Assembly: GCF_032921865.1 (NCBI RefSeq)
Contig: NZ_CP136684.1
Span: 4,502,501 to 4,566,500 of the forward strand
From: Thalassospira lucentensis
GTDB taxonomy: Bacteria > Pseudomonadota > Alphaproteobacteria > Rhodospirillales > Thalassospiraceae
Reading direction: 5' to 3'
Length of the DNA stretch: 64,000 nucleotides
The notes under the pieces are model-generated. The model worked only from the letters and a program-made list of their open reading frames with translations. It was not told the origin of the DNA and made no database searches. This document shows positions 43,345-51,537 of this stretch, piece by piece. Position numbers and translations under genes: made by a program. Position 1 is the stretch's first letter. Every line of letters begins with the position of its first letter.

Positions 43345-43370
43345 AAAAGCCCCGACGGATCGGGGCTTTT
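43345..43370. terminator. Intrinsic terminator between convergent genes
   Basis: AAAAGCCCCGA (43345-43355) pairs perfectly with TCGGGGCTTTT (43360-43370). A run on one side and T run on the other make it usable in both directions; it starts 2 nt after the binding-protein stop. Confidence 0.92.
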
Positions 43371-43390
43371 CGTTGGTCCGGAGTGACAGA

Positions 43391-43738
43391 TCAGTGATCT
43401 GACTCTTCGACAAAATTCTCGGCAAGGCCGGTATTGTATTCCATGCCCTCGCGGGTCAGGACGATGCTGGCCGGATACCCTTCACGCACCAGTCCCTTGC
43501 GGGCCAGGGCAACCCAGACCGCCGGGTTGGCAAAGCCGCTGGCATCACGCGCGGCAACCACGAACTTGCCAACATGGACATGATCACCATGCGCATGCGG
43601 AATGCGCAAAAGGGTCGCATCACCGGTGGCCTCGTCAATCGAACCCGAATTCGGGTCCTTGGCGATAATCTGCGCCAGCACAAGCGTGCGCAGCTGCAGG
43701 TTATTGAGCTTCAGCGGATTTTTGCGTTCTACCGGCAT
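43391..43738 (-). CDS. Small conserved-looking protein of unknown function, His-rich
   Basis: A 115-aa soluble protein that I do not recognise. It begins with a basic amphipathic stretch (MPVERKNPLKLNNLQLRTLVLAQIIAKD) and has a central RIPHAHGDHVHVGKFVVAARD segment, with four His and one Asp in nine residues, which could bind metal. The C-terminal half (FANPAVWVALARKGLVREGY) could form a small winged-helix unit. There is no signal peptide. It is transcribed toward the strong shared terminator. Codon use looks like that of its neighbours, so it is likely a real gene. Confidence 0.65.
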   Translation of the reverse strand: MPVERKNPLKLNNLQLRTLVLAQIIAKDPNSGSIDEATGDATLLRIPHAHGDHVHVGKFVVAARDASGFANPAVWVALARKGLVREGYPASIVLTREGMEYNTGLAENFVEESDH

Positions 43739-43816
43739 GATGTCGTCCTGATGGTTTCAAACTGTTGGCCCACATATCTGCGAGTGCGCGCAAATATTCA
43801 AGCCCTGATTTGTATA

Positions 43817-44071
43817 TTACCCATCACCTGCCAGCATTTTGCGCAATTTCCGGTCGCGCTTCAAATGCCATTCGCGGCTCATCGCCTCGCCAAAGGTGCG
43901 GAACCGTTCGACATAAACAAGGTCCCATTGCCGCCCGCGCGTCGTCTTGGCTCCCTTGCCGCTATTGTGCGTGGCAAGCCGGGCCTCGACATCGGTTGAC
44001 CAGCCGACATAGGTGCGCGGGCGGGGAACCTCCCGCTCGCGCAACACATAGACAAAGGTGAATGACGCCAT
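43817..44071 (-). CDS. GIY-YIG nuclease-domain protein (UPF0213-like)
   Basis: Start taken at ATG 44071, giving 84 aa beginning MASFTFVYVLRERE. The GIY-YIG core is visible as VYVL...TYVGWSTDVEARLATHN, with the conserved Arg in EARL and a downstream Glu (GEAMSREWHLK) that usually binds the catalytic metal. The small single-domain form is common and its cellular role is poorly known, although some members cut or trim DNA ends. It has no operon partner; the convergent/tandem neighbours are an unknown small protein and an SDR protein. Confidence 0.88.
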   Translation of the reverse strand: MASFTFVYVLREREVPRPRTYVGWSTDVEARLATHNSGKGAKTTRGRQWDLVYVERFRTFGEAMSREWHLKRDRKLRKMLAGDG

Positions 44072-44151
44072 GCTAGCACCACCCTTTGCGCCGGGCATTT
44101 GGTGATATGCTGGATTTCGTTGCAGACCGCCCTGTAGCGTAAGACGACATA

Positions 44152-44934
44152 TCAGCCCATGGTGGAGTTGAAGGCCCCACCATCAAGCAGAATGTTTTGA
44201 CCGACCATGAATTTTGCGTGTTCGCTGCACATGAAGGCACAGGTCGCCCCGAAATCAATCGGATCACCAAAACGCCCGGTCGGAAGACCCGCCTGCGTTT
44301 TGGCGCGCGCCTCGTCAAGGCTGATATCCTCGTTCTTGGCCCGATTGGTCATCAATGCATTGATACGATCCGTATCATGCTGCCCCGGCAGCAGGTTATT
44401 CATGATCACGCCATCCTTGGCCACCTGGCGTGCGGTCCCGGCCACAAAGCCGGTCAACCCGGCCCGTGCGGCATTCGAAAGCCCCAGATGCGGGATCGGC
44501 GATTTGACCGAACCCGACGTGATATTGACGATCCGGCCCCATTTGCGCGAAATCATGCCCGGCAAAACCGCGGTCGCCAGCAGAATCGGGGTCAGCATGT
44601 TGGACTGAACCGCCGCCTCCCATTCCTTCTGTCCCCAGTCGGACCAGACACCGGGCGGCGGACCACCGGCATTATTGACCAGAATATCGGGCATGCCTTC
44701 GGCCGCCAGAACCTTGTTGCGACCCTCTTCGGTGGTGATGTCACACGCAACCGTGGTGACTTTCACACCAAACGTATCGCGGATATATTCCGCCGTTTCG
44801 TTTAACGGCCCTTCGGAACGCGCATTCAGCGTCAGATCAACACCCGCTTCCGCCAGCTTGATCGCGCAACCACGCCCAAGTCCCTTTGATGACGCGCAGA
44901 CAATCGCCTTGCGGCCCTTGATTCCCAGATCCAA
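44152..44934 (-). CDS. SDR-family oxidoreductase lacking a clear YxxxK motif
   Basis: A 260-aa short-chain dehydrogenase/reductase. The Rossmann cofactor motif appears as CASSKGLGRGCA (a TGxxxGxG variant, about 13-24), VNNAGGPPPG is the NAG block (about 85-94), and NITSGSVKSP provides the catalytic Ser region. Where canonical members have Y-x3-K, this protein reads HLGLSNAARAGL, so the catalytic Tyr and possibly Lys are replaced. Such divergent, FabG-like SDRs exist in many Alphaproteobacteria and are annotated as oxidoreductases, but their chemistry is uncertain. It is followed downstream on the same strand by the GIY-YIG gene. Confidence 0.85.
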   Translation of the reverse strand: MDLGIKGRKAIVCASSKGLGRGCAIKLAEAGVDLTLNARSEGPLNETAEYIRDTFGVKVTTVACDITTEEGRNKVLAAEGMPDILVNNAGGPPPGVWSDWGQKEWEAAVQSNMLTPILLATAVLPGMISRKWGRIVNITSGSVKSPIPHLGLSNAARAGLTGFVAGTARQVAKDGVIMNNLLPGQHDTDRINALMTNRAKNEDISLDEARAKTQAGLPTGRFGDPIDFGATCAFMCSEHAKFMVGQNILLDGGAFNSTMG

Positions 44935-45273
44935 TGGATCCTCCCATTCTGGAGTTCTTGCAATGGCAGGAATTTAGACCGGCCTGCCAAGCGGGTCAAA
45001 CCCCGTTCCAGTCCTTTCAGAATGATCGTTCAAAATGGACCGAAATAACGTCCCAAATCCCGGAGACAGGCAAGCTGCGAACGGCGGACCTTCCTACTGC
45101 AAATGATTGGAACCGTTCCAGAAAAGTAACCCGAAGATATATGGCTTCATTGAAAGTTACCCGGAGTTGATATAAACAGAAGACTGAACGCATAAAATAA
45201 AAAGCATAAAACTAATCAATAAGATGGGATAATCACCGGGTGCGTTCACCGGGACAGTCGGGCAAAACGTACA
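44935..45273. other. Intergenic region upstream of the inverse autotransporter
   Basis: This 339-bp spacer separates divergent genes. The right half (45120-45230) is AT-rich with runs such as AAAATAAAAAG and contains GATAAT (45227-45232) as a possible -10 element for the autotransporter gene. No RNA gene, repeat or ORF with support was seen. Confidence 0.4.
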
Positions 45274-46893
45274 ATGAAATCCGTTAATCTTCATGGTCTT
45301 TTGACCGCGTGGCTTGCATTACTGGTGGTTGATGGCACCAGCAATGCAGTAATCGCGCAAGATCAGGACGTGCCGAAATGGGGTTCGCATATTGACTTTG
45401 AAGGCAAGGCCGGGACCGAGCGCAGCCTTGGCGAAGGTGACATGTTCATCCCTCTTCTTCAAAACAATGACAGCATGTTATTTGCCAATTTTCGAGCACG
45501 CTTTGATGACGACAACGGCCGCGAAGGCAACTTTGGCCTTGGCATCCGCCACATGCATGAAAGCGGCTGGAATCTGGGTGGTATTGCCTATTTCGATCGG
45601 CGCGAAAGTGAATGGGGAAACTACTTCAATCAGGTAACCCTCGGTGCCGAGGCGCTTTCAACCGACTGGGATTTTCGTACCAATGCCTATGTGCCGCAGG
45701 GCAGTCGTGTTCGCAATGTGGACGCCTTGAACGAGGTCAGCCTGTCGGGCACAACCATCAGCTTCCTTGGCGGCGAAGAACGCAGCATGGCTGGCTTTGA
45801 TGGCGAAATCGGTTGGCGTCTACCGGTCTATGAACCAGAAGAACCCCAGCAAATCAGACTGTTCGCCGGTGGATATCATTTCTTTGCCGACGAGGTCGCG
45901 GACATAACCGGTCCGCGACTGCGGGCTGAAATGGCATTCGACGAGGTCCCCTGGCTTTGGGACGGATCACGCTTTTCCATCGGCAGCGAATGGCAACATG
46001 ACAATCCGCGCGGTTCACAAGGTTTCGTGACGGCACGCCTTCGCATTCCGTTGCAATTCTTTGGTTCAGGCCGCAAACGCCTGACACCGATGGAACGCCG
46101 TATGACCGAACCGGTGATCCGCGATATCGATATTGTCAGCCAGTCCGGTGCCTTCGGCCCGGTTGAAACCGCAACCGGAACCGCCGATGGCCAGACATTG
46201 ACGGTTATTACCTCCTCATCGGTGGCCAACACAGCAGCACTGAATACTGCACTGGACACAGCAGGTGCCAACACGGTTATCATCGGTGGGACAATTGATG
46301 TAACGACCCAGGTAAATATGGTTGCCGGTCAAACGCTGGTCGGGTCCGGCAATATCACTGTCAAATCCCCTTCCGGTCGCGAAGCGATCCTGACTGTCTC
46401 TGGCGGCAAAATCGCGGCGACGGACCAAAATAGCCCCTATGCTCTGTTAATGAGAGACAATACCAAACTGATCGGAATGACCGTCAGCAATTCGGATAAC
46501 GGTGGGACTGGCATTTTTGCCGTTCGCGCTGACAACACAACCGGCGTCACAATCGAAAACAGTACGCTCACGGCCTTCGGTGCGACGGGGGGCGGCGTCG
46601 GCATTGATGCGCGTAATTCAACCAATCTGGTGGTTCGCAATAACACCATATCGCCATCATCAAATACCGCTGGTGCGGTCGGAATTATCATTTCAAATTC
46701 CACCAACCCCACCATTGCCAACAACACGTTTTCGTTTTCAACAGGCACCCTTAAAACTGTTATTTCTTCTAGTGGCGCAGGAACAACAAGCTTCAACGCT
46801 GCCTCTACCGGGAACACGACAAATGATGGCAGTTGCAACCTTTCTGGTGCAACGACAGGCTCTGTGGGCTTTAGCACCATCAACTGCCAATAG
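45274..46893 (+). CDS. Inverse autotransporter (intimin/invasin-like beta domain) with beta-helix passenger
   Basis: A 539-aa predicted outer-membrane surface protein. A signal peptide (about 1-28) is followed by a region (about 35-275) with the inverse-autotransporter barrel pattern: WGSHIDFEGKAGTERSLGEGD, LFANFRARFDDDNGREGNFGLGIRHM, GWNLGGIAYFDRRES and SIGSEWQHDNPRG. Unlike classical autotransporters the barrel is N-terminal. From about 290 the exported passenger contains right-handed beta-helix rungs (TGVTIENSTLTAFG, TNLVVRNNTISPSS, TNPTIANNTFSFST), capped by a Cys pair near the end (CNLSG...TINCQ). A role in adhesion or polysaccharide interaction is likely but not shown. It has no bacterial Ig-like repeats, unlike intimin. 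Confidence 0.8.
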   Translation: MKSVNLHGLLTAWLALLVVDGTSNAVIAQDQDVPKWGSHIDFEGKAGTERSLGEGDMFIPLLQNNDSMLFANFRARFDDDNGREGNFGLGIRHMHESGWNLGGIAYFDRRESEWGNYFNQVTLGAEALSTDWDFRTNAYVPQGSRVRNVDALNEVSLSGTTISFLGGEERSMAGFDGEIGWRLPVYEPEEPQQIRLFAGGYHFFADEVADITGPRLRAEMAFDEVPWLWDGSRFSIGSEWQHDNPRGSQGFVTARLRIPLQFFGSGRKRLTPMERRMTEPVIRDIDIVSQSGAFGPVETATGTADGQTLTVITSSSVANTAALNTALDTAGANTVIIGGTIDVTTQVNMVAGQTLVGSGNITVKSPSGREAILTVSGGKIAATDQNSPYALLMRDNTKLIGMTVSNSDNGGTGIFAVRADNTTGVTIENSTLTAFGATGGGVGIDARNSTNLVVRNNTISPSSNTAGAVGIIISNSTNPTIANNTFSFSTGTLKTVISSSGAGTTSFNAASTGNTTNDGSCNLSGATTGSVGFSTINCQ

Positions 46894-46929
46894 ATCAAAC
46901 GTTTGTTAATCGATTAAACGCAAAACGCT

Positions 46930-47589
46930 TTAACCAAACACCGCATCATGCGCCGCGACATAGGCCATGGCGGCCTTTGAAACGTCACTGGCCGCCATAC
47001 CGGGTTTATAGATGCCGGACCCAAGCCCAAAACCGTCACAACCGGCCTTGGCATAGGTCGCAAAATCATCCGGCCCGACCCCGCCAACCGCATAGACGGG
47101 CATGTCTTTTGGCAATACGGCGCGCATTGCCTTGATGCCCTCCGCACCGATGATGCTGGCCGGAAAGATTTTAAGCCCGCTTGCACCGGCCCGGATCGCG
47201 GCAAAACATTCGCTCGGTGTCAGAACACCGGGCCATGATCCCATGCCAAGTTCCCTGGTTTTGGTGATGACCGCACTATCACAATTGGGCGACACGATGA
47301 ACTCGCCCCGTGCCGCCTTGACCCGTTCGACGTCATCCTCGGTCAAGACCGTACCGGCACCAATCAGGGCCGCATCACCAACTTCGGCCTTCATCGCTAC
47401 AATGCTTTCAAGCGGTTCTGGCGAATTCAGCGGCACTTCGATCATCGTGATCCCGGCATCGACAAGGGCACGCGCCATTGATGCCGCCTCGTCGGGTTTC
47501 ACGCCGCGCAGGATGGCAATCAACCGGCGATGCGACACGGGGGTTGCCGCGTCCGTGATCTGCGAATTGACCGAAGTCGGATATGCCAT
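46930..47589 (-). CDS. dgoA: 2-dehydro-3-deoxy-6-phosphogalactonate (KDPGal) aldolase
   Basis: Class I aldolase that splits KDPGal into pyruvate and glyceraldehyde 3-phosphate (De Ley-Doudoroff pathway). The 219-aa length and motifs fit the KDPG/KDPGal family: LIAILRGV (23-30), catalytic E51 in IEVPLNSP, LIGAGTVL (75-82), SPNCD (100-104), Schiff-base lysine K140 in LKIFPAS, VGGVGPDD and GLGSGIY. KDPGal rather than KDPG is assigned because dgoK lies directly upstream (32 nt) and because of the short family form with PLNSP. Genes for galactonate dehydratase or transport are not in the window. Confidence 0.92.
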   Translation of the reverse strand: MAYPTSVNSQITDAATPVSHRRLIAILRGVKPDEAASMARALVDAGITMIEVPLNSPEPLESIVAMKAEVGDAALIGAGTVLTEDDVERVKAARGEFIVSPNCDSAVITKTRELGMGSWPGVLTPSECFAAIRAGASGLKIFPASIIGAEGIKAMRAVLPKDMPVYAVGGVGPDDFATYAKAGCDGFGLGSGIYKPGMAASDVSKAAMAYVAAHDAVFG

Positions 47590-47621
47590 TTTACACCTGC
47601 AAAACCTGAAAAAAGATACTG

Positions 47622-48611
47622 TTACGATATGTTTATTACGCGATAGGCATTTGCCAGACCAGCGATCGTGATCGCCTCGCCATCCACCGCATCGGCATCA
47701 AACCCATGGGCGGCCAGTGCCTTGCGATATAGTCCCGCCAGTTTGCCATCGCCGATCAATGCAATCTGGGCAATCTGGCTATCCCTGCCAAGGTCACGAA
47801 CCACATCGGCAATTTCCGATCCGATGACCGCACCGGAAAGGACGGAAGCCCCCGGCTGGCTTGCGGCATCGGCATTGCCGACCAATCCGCCGGCACGCAC
47901 GGTAAATAACCTGTGCAGGAAGCCGCTTGGCGCACTTGCCGCCTCGCGCACGGTTTGCTCGAACACGGCATCATCCCACCGGTCATCCATCGAATGCCGC
48001 AGGATCGATTGCTTTGACAGCAGGGCAAAGACCTCGCCCGTCATATAGGTTTTAAATCCGCGGATCGCACCGCCGGAAACCCGCGCCCATTTCGAATGGG
48101 TGCCGGGCAAACAGACCCAGCCATCAAATGCCGGGTGGGCCGCCATGAACCCGACAAGCTGGGTTTCCTCGCCGCGCATCACATCGGGATCATCAATCTG
48201 TTTAAGGCCCGGCAAGATCGCAACATCGATCCGCGGATCGGAAATATCGGGCCGAACAGCCCCCGATGCCAGTTCTTCGGGGCGCACCGGCACGGAACAA
48301 TAAGGCGCTTCAAGCCATCCCTGCTTTGCCCCGGCCATGCCGCAGATAACAACCTGGACCCGCACAGTCGCATCACGCGGCAACCACCGATCAATCAGGC
48401 CAATCAACACACCCTCGAAACTAAGCGCATCATCGGCGGCAATAGCATTCATGCCAAGCGGGCTTGAAGCCTGATCAAGGATGCTGTTGCCATCATCCAT
48501 CGCCCATGCGCGAACGTTCGACGTCCCCCAATCCACCGCAATCCATGCCGGATGTGCAGACTGCGATGACGGGGAATGCAAAGACGGAGATACGGCCACA
48601 TTGATCCTCAT
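47622..48611 (-). CDS. dgoK: 2-dehydro-3-deoxygalactonokinase
   Basis: Phosphorylates 2-keto-3-deoxygalactonate to KDPGal, which the next gene (dgoA) cleaves. The 329-aa protein has the N-terminal ASKHA-type phosphate motif WIAVDWGTSNVRAWAMDD, the VICGMAGAKQGWLEAPY block and the GTHSKWARV segment typical of DgoK. The start is ATG 48611, or possibly GTG 48599, which has AGGA 5 nt upstream. It forms a two-gene operon with dgoA. The divergent gene on the other side has a hairpin over its ribosome-binding site. Confidence 0.93.
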   Translation of the reverse strand: MRINVAVSPSLHSPSSQSAHPAWIAVDWGTSNVRAWAMDDGNSILDQASSPLGMNAIAADDALSFEGVLIGLIDRWLPRDATVRVQVVICGMAGAKQGWLEAPYCSVPVRPEELASGAVRPDISDPRIDVAILPGLKQIDDPDVMRGEETQLVGFMAAHPAFDGWVCLPGTHSKWARVSGGAIRGFKTYMTGEVFALLSKQSILRHSMDDRWDDAVFEQTVREAASAPSGFLHRLFTVRAGGLVGNADAASQPGASVLSGAVIGSEIADVVRDLGRDSQIAQIALIGDGKLAGLYRKALAAHGFDADAVDGEAITIAGLANAYRVINIS

Positions 48612-48767
48612 ATTATTGTTATCGGCGTTATATCCTCATACAATTTGAACAGAACCCGGTCAATCGTCATCCGGATCAATCCCCGAGAGGGTAACAGGAA
48701 ATCCACCGCACCTATCTCACCATCGGTTGCGCAGGAATTGAAGTCTCACACGCTTGTGAAATCATAA

Positions 48768-48793
48768 GGAGAGAAAATTATGTCATTCTCTCC
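48768..48793 (+). promoter_or_regulatory. Hairpin enclosing an RBS and ATG upstream of the DUF6152-like gene
   Basis: GGAGAGAA (48768-48775) pairs perfectly with TTCTCTCC (48786-48793); the 10-nt loop holds the ATG at 48780-48782. The 5' arm is itself a good Shine-Dalgarno, so folding would hide both RBS and start. The open frame from 48780 runs in phase into the downstream gene, 21 codons before its probable start. Confidence 0.55.
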
Positions 48794-48842
48794 GGGTTTG
48801 AGGGGCCTGCATATGCTCAATCCAGACAGGAGATACAGAAAC

Positions 48843-49232
48843 ATGCCCACTCGTATCTGCAAGGCTTTCATGCTTGCCGTGACGGTCATACTGATCACCC
48901 CGTCCCTGCCCGCCTTCGCCCATCACGGCTGGTCATGGGCCGAAAGCACCCAGATGACCCTTGAAGGCACAATCGAAAGCATTTCGATGAACCCGCCCCA
49001 TCCCTCGCTGACAGTCACCGACGCCGAAGGCACAGTCTGGCAGGTTGATCTGGGAAACCCCAATCAGACAGCACGATCAGGCTTCACCGGCGACACTGCG
49101 CAGCCCGGTGATGCGATTACCGTGATCGGAAACCGGAACAAGGACCCGGCAGAAGCACATATGAAAGCCGTCCGCATCATCATCGACGGCCAGAATTACG
49201 ATCTGTATCCCGAACGCATTCAGGGAAACTGA
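48843..49232 (+). CDS. Exported DUF6152-like small protein with N-terminal histidines after cleavage
   Basis: A 129-aa precursor from ATG 48843 (AGGAGA 9 nt upstream). It has a clean Sec signal peptide (MPTRICKAFMLAVTVILITP...AFA) with cleavage predicted before HHGWSWAE, so the mature protein would start with two histidines. The rest is a small beta-barrel-like domain with LEGTIESISMNPPHPSLTVTDAEGTVWQVDLGNP, typical of the DUF6152 family as I remember it. A longer reading from 48780 would place 21 polar residues before the signal peptide and is less likely. It is followed 3 nt later by a small membrane protein. A metal, perhaps copper, role is inference. Confidence 0.7.
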   Translation: MPTRICKAFMLAVTVILITPSLPAFAHHGWSWAESTQMTLEGTIESISMNPPHPSLTVTDAEGTVWQVDLGNPNQTARSGFTGDTAQPGDAITVIGNRNKDPAEAHMKAVRIIIDGQNYDLYPERIQGN

Positions 49233-49235
49233 CGT

Positions 49236-49709
49236 TTGCAGGAACTTGCGACCTGGCTGGAGGCAAGCACCCTTGCCACCGCATTACGTAGCCCGGGGCC
49301 GCTTTATATGCTGGTCAATGCCGCGCATATTCTCGGGCTTTCATTGCTGATCGGTGCAATCGTTCCGCTGGATTTGCGACTTGTCGGGATCATTCGCAGG
49401 CCCGATATCCGGGTAATCGGACCGTTCCTGTCGCGTGCGGCAGGATGCGGTTTTTTGCTTGTTCTTCTGACCGGTCCGGCACTCTGGTCGGTCAACGCGG
49501 TCGAGTATCTCGACAACACGGCTTTCCGATGGAAGATGCTGCTTGTCGCACTGGGTATCGCCACCATCGTAATACAGCATGTCGCACCTGGCTGGCGCCA
49601 TGCCATCACGACCGGCAGGATAACGCGCCCAACCCGTATCATGGCCGCATTATCGCTGCTGATCTGGCCCTCCGCCCTTCTCGCGGGGCGATGGATCGGG
49701 TTTCTCTGA
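49236..49709 (+). CDS. Small integral membrane protein (DUF6644/DUF2214-like)
   Basis: A 157-aa protein from TTG 49236, 3 nt after the upstream stop, with GGGA about 9 nt before. It has four or five hydrophobic helices (LYMLVNAAHILGLSLLIGAIVPLDLRL; GCGFLLVLLTGPALWSVNA; WKMLLVALGIATIVIQHV; IMAALSLLIWPSALLAG). The histidines in AAHILG and IQHVAPGW could ligate heme or metal within the membrane. Pairing with the exported DUF6152-like protein and the gap of only 3 nt argue for a functional pair. I do not assign an activity. Confidence 0.75.
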   Translation: MQELATWLEASTLATALRSPGPLYMLVNAAHILGLSLLIGAIVPLDLRLVGIIRRPDIRVIGPFLSRAAGCGFLLVLLTGPALWSVNAVEYLDNTAFRWKMLLVALGIATIVIQHVAPGWRHAITTGRITRPTRIMAALSLLIWPSALLAGRWIGFL

Positions 49710-50262
49710 CGATCGGGCTGCACGACCCCTTGGGCATGCTACCCTGGCCGGTTGGGCCCTTCATACGAAGCTCTTTGCCAATGTTACAGTCCTGCGTCGC
49801 AATTTTACTGTGTGATTGCCTCAAGGTTCCTGCCAACTGCCTTCCAATTCGCAATAGATTTTGAAATCTTTTTAATCGCTCGTTGTCGATCAAGGGCGAA
49901 TGAAGAGCAGGTTACCTGCCGCATGAAAAGAGGGAGACTTTGGGTGCAATTGATAGCCCGTGCCATGCACGAGACTGGCAACCCTCATACAGGGACCTGT
50001 CTTGCCCGTATCACCCCCCCTGTAATGGACAGTGCGGGTTATGCCGGGATGTGCCGACGGGACCGAATGCCATGCGATTTTCTTTCCTCCGGCTGCTTCC
50101 GTGACCAAAGCCCGAAACCGGCTGGCAATCGCGCAAGAAGCCCGATGAAAGTCGCAGCATCTTGTTTCCTTGCACCCGACAGAGGTCCATCATCCTATAA
50201 TTCCGCAAGGACCGACAAAGTCCTCTCTTCGTGGTACCGCTTAGACGCCGAGGTATCTGATC
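49710..50262. other. 553-bp intergenic region upstream of gbcA
   Basis: No gene is supported here: a plus-strand frame (49752-50279) runs through but its translation is cysteine/arginine-rich without any family pattern. The segment likely carries the promoter and a long leader for gbcA, and possibly regulator sites. A short hairpin AGGAC-N7-GTCCT (50202-50222 region) lies 40 nt before gbcA. I looked for a glycine riboswitch and saw no convincing aptamer. Confidence 0.45.
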
Positions 50263-51537
50263 ATGCGCTTTTCTTCTGACATACAAGATCTCGTGTCGCG
50301 CCGCGAAAAAGGCAAAAGCCTCGAAGCGCCATTTTATAACGCCCCGGAAATCCTCAAGCTTGATGTCGAGGCGATCTTCAATCAGCACTGGATTTTCGTT
50401 GCGGTCGAGCCGGAACTGCCCGAACCCGGTGATTGCATCACGGTCGAGGTTGGCCGCGCCTCCATCCTGCTTCTGCGCGGCGACGATATGGAAATCCGCG
50501 CCTTTCACAATGTGTGCCGCCACCGCGGGGCAAAGCTGATTGACGAACGGGCCACCACCATCGGCAATATCGTCTGCCGCTATCACGGCTGGACCTATAA
50601 CGAAGACGGCGACCTGATTCTGGCCGAACATATGGGTGCTGGCTTCGATAAAAGCTGTCACGGGCTAAAGGCCGTCCATATCCGTTCCATCGCCGGGCTG
50701 ATTTTCATCTGCCTTGCCGATGAAGCGCCCAAAGATATCGATGAAATGGCCCGCGTGATGACGCCCTATATCGCGCCGCACGACATCGCCAATTGCAAGG
50801 TTGCCTTCACCTCCGACCTGATCGAGGAAGGCAATTGGAAGCTGACGATGGAAAACAACCGCGAATGCTATCACTGCGAAGCCAACCATCCGCAATTGAC
50901 CGTACCGCTTTCCGAATTCGGTTTTGGCTTCTCCCCCGATGAAATGGACGAACGCCGGTCCGAAGACGTCAAGAAATATACCAACGCGGTTGAAAACGAC
51001 CATAAACGCTGGGAATCCTGCGGCCTGCCATCCGCAGAAGAAGATCACCTTTCCGATATCACCGGCTTCCGCACCATGCGCCTGCCCCTGATGTGGGAAG
51101 GAGAATCCCAGACGCTCGATACCAAGGTCGCCTCCAAAAAGCTGCTTGGCAAATTCACCGATCCGAAGCTTGGCGGGCTCAGCTTCTGGACGCATCCGAA
51201 TTCATGGCACCATTTCATGAGTGACCATATCGTCACCTTCTCGGTCCTGCCGCTGTCAGCCGACCGCACGCTGGTGCGCACAACCTGGCTGGTCCACAAG
51301 GATGCCATCGAAGGCGAAGACTACAATCTCGATAACCTGACCCAGGTCTGGAAAATGACAAACCAGCAGGACGCCGATCTGGTCCGTCTTGCCCAGCTTG
51401 GCAGTGAACAGCCATCCTACGAACCCGGCCCCTATTCAAGCTTTACCGAACCGCATGTCGAAGCCTTCTGTGACTGGTATATCGCACGGATGAAACAGCA
51501 TCTGGCCAAAGACAAATCCGGGGCGGCCACCAAATGA
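50263..51537 (+). CDS. gbcA: Glycine betaine monooxygenase, Rieske oxygenase component
   Basis: Oxidatively demethylates glycine betaine to dimethylglycine and formaldehyde, with GbcB passing electrons. The 424-aa protein has a Rieske motif C85-x-H87 (CRHRGAK) and C105-x2-H108 (CRYHGWTYN), and a mononuclear iron site with H204 and H209 (CYHCEANH). Assignment to betaine rather than carnitine or proline betaine rests on context: reductase, BCCT carrier, GbdR-like regulator, ETF, dimethylglycine dehydrogenase-type enzyme and FdhA follow. GAGG lies 9 nt before ATG 50263. It overlaps gbcB by 4 bp (ATGA). Confidence 0.92.
   Translation: MRFSSDIQDLVSRREKGKSLEAPFYNAPEILKLDVEAIFNQHWIFVAVEPELPEPGDCITVEVGRASILLLRGDDMEIRAFHNVCRHRGAKLIDERATTIGNIVCRYHGWTYNEDGDLILAEHMGAGFDKSCHGLKAVHIRSIAGLIFICLADEAPKDIDEMARVMTPYIAPHDIANCKVAFTSDLIEEGNWKLTMENNRECYHCEANHPQLTVPLSEFGFGFSPDEMDERRSEDVKKYTNAVENDHKRWESCGLPSAEEDHLSDITGFRTMRLPLMWEGESQTLDTKVASKKLLGKFTDPKLGGLSFWTHPNSWHHFMSDHIVTFSVLPLSADRTLVRTTWLVHKDAIEGEDYNLDNLTQVWKMTNQQDADLVRLAQLGSEQPSYEPGPYSSFTEPHVEAFCDWYIARMKQHLAKDKSGAATK

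Noticed and set aside
49870-50262. Possible glycine riboswitch before gbcA
   Set aside because: The region has purine-rich GGGAGA segments, but I could not build the conserved glycine aptamer core, so no riboswitch is called.
49752-50279. 175-codon plus-strand open frame upstream of gbcA
   Set aside because: The product is Cys/Arg-rich without recognisable domains and it overlaps the gbcA start. Its codon pattern is unlike the neighbours.
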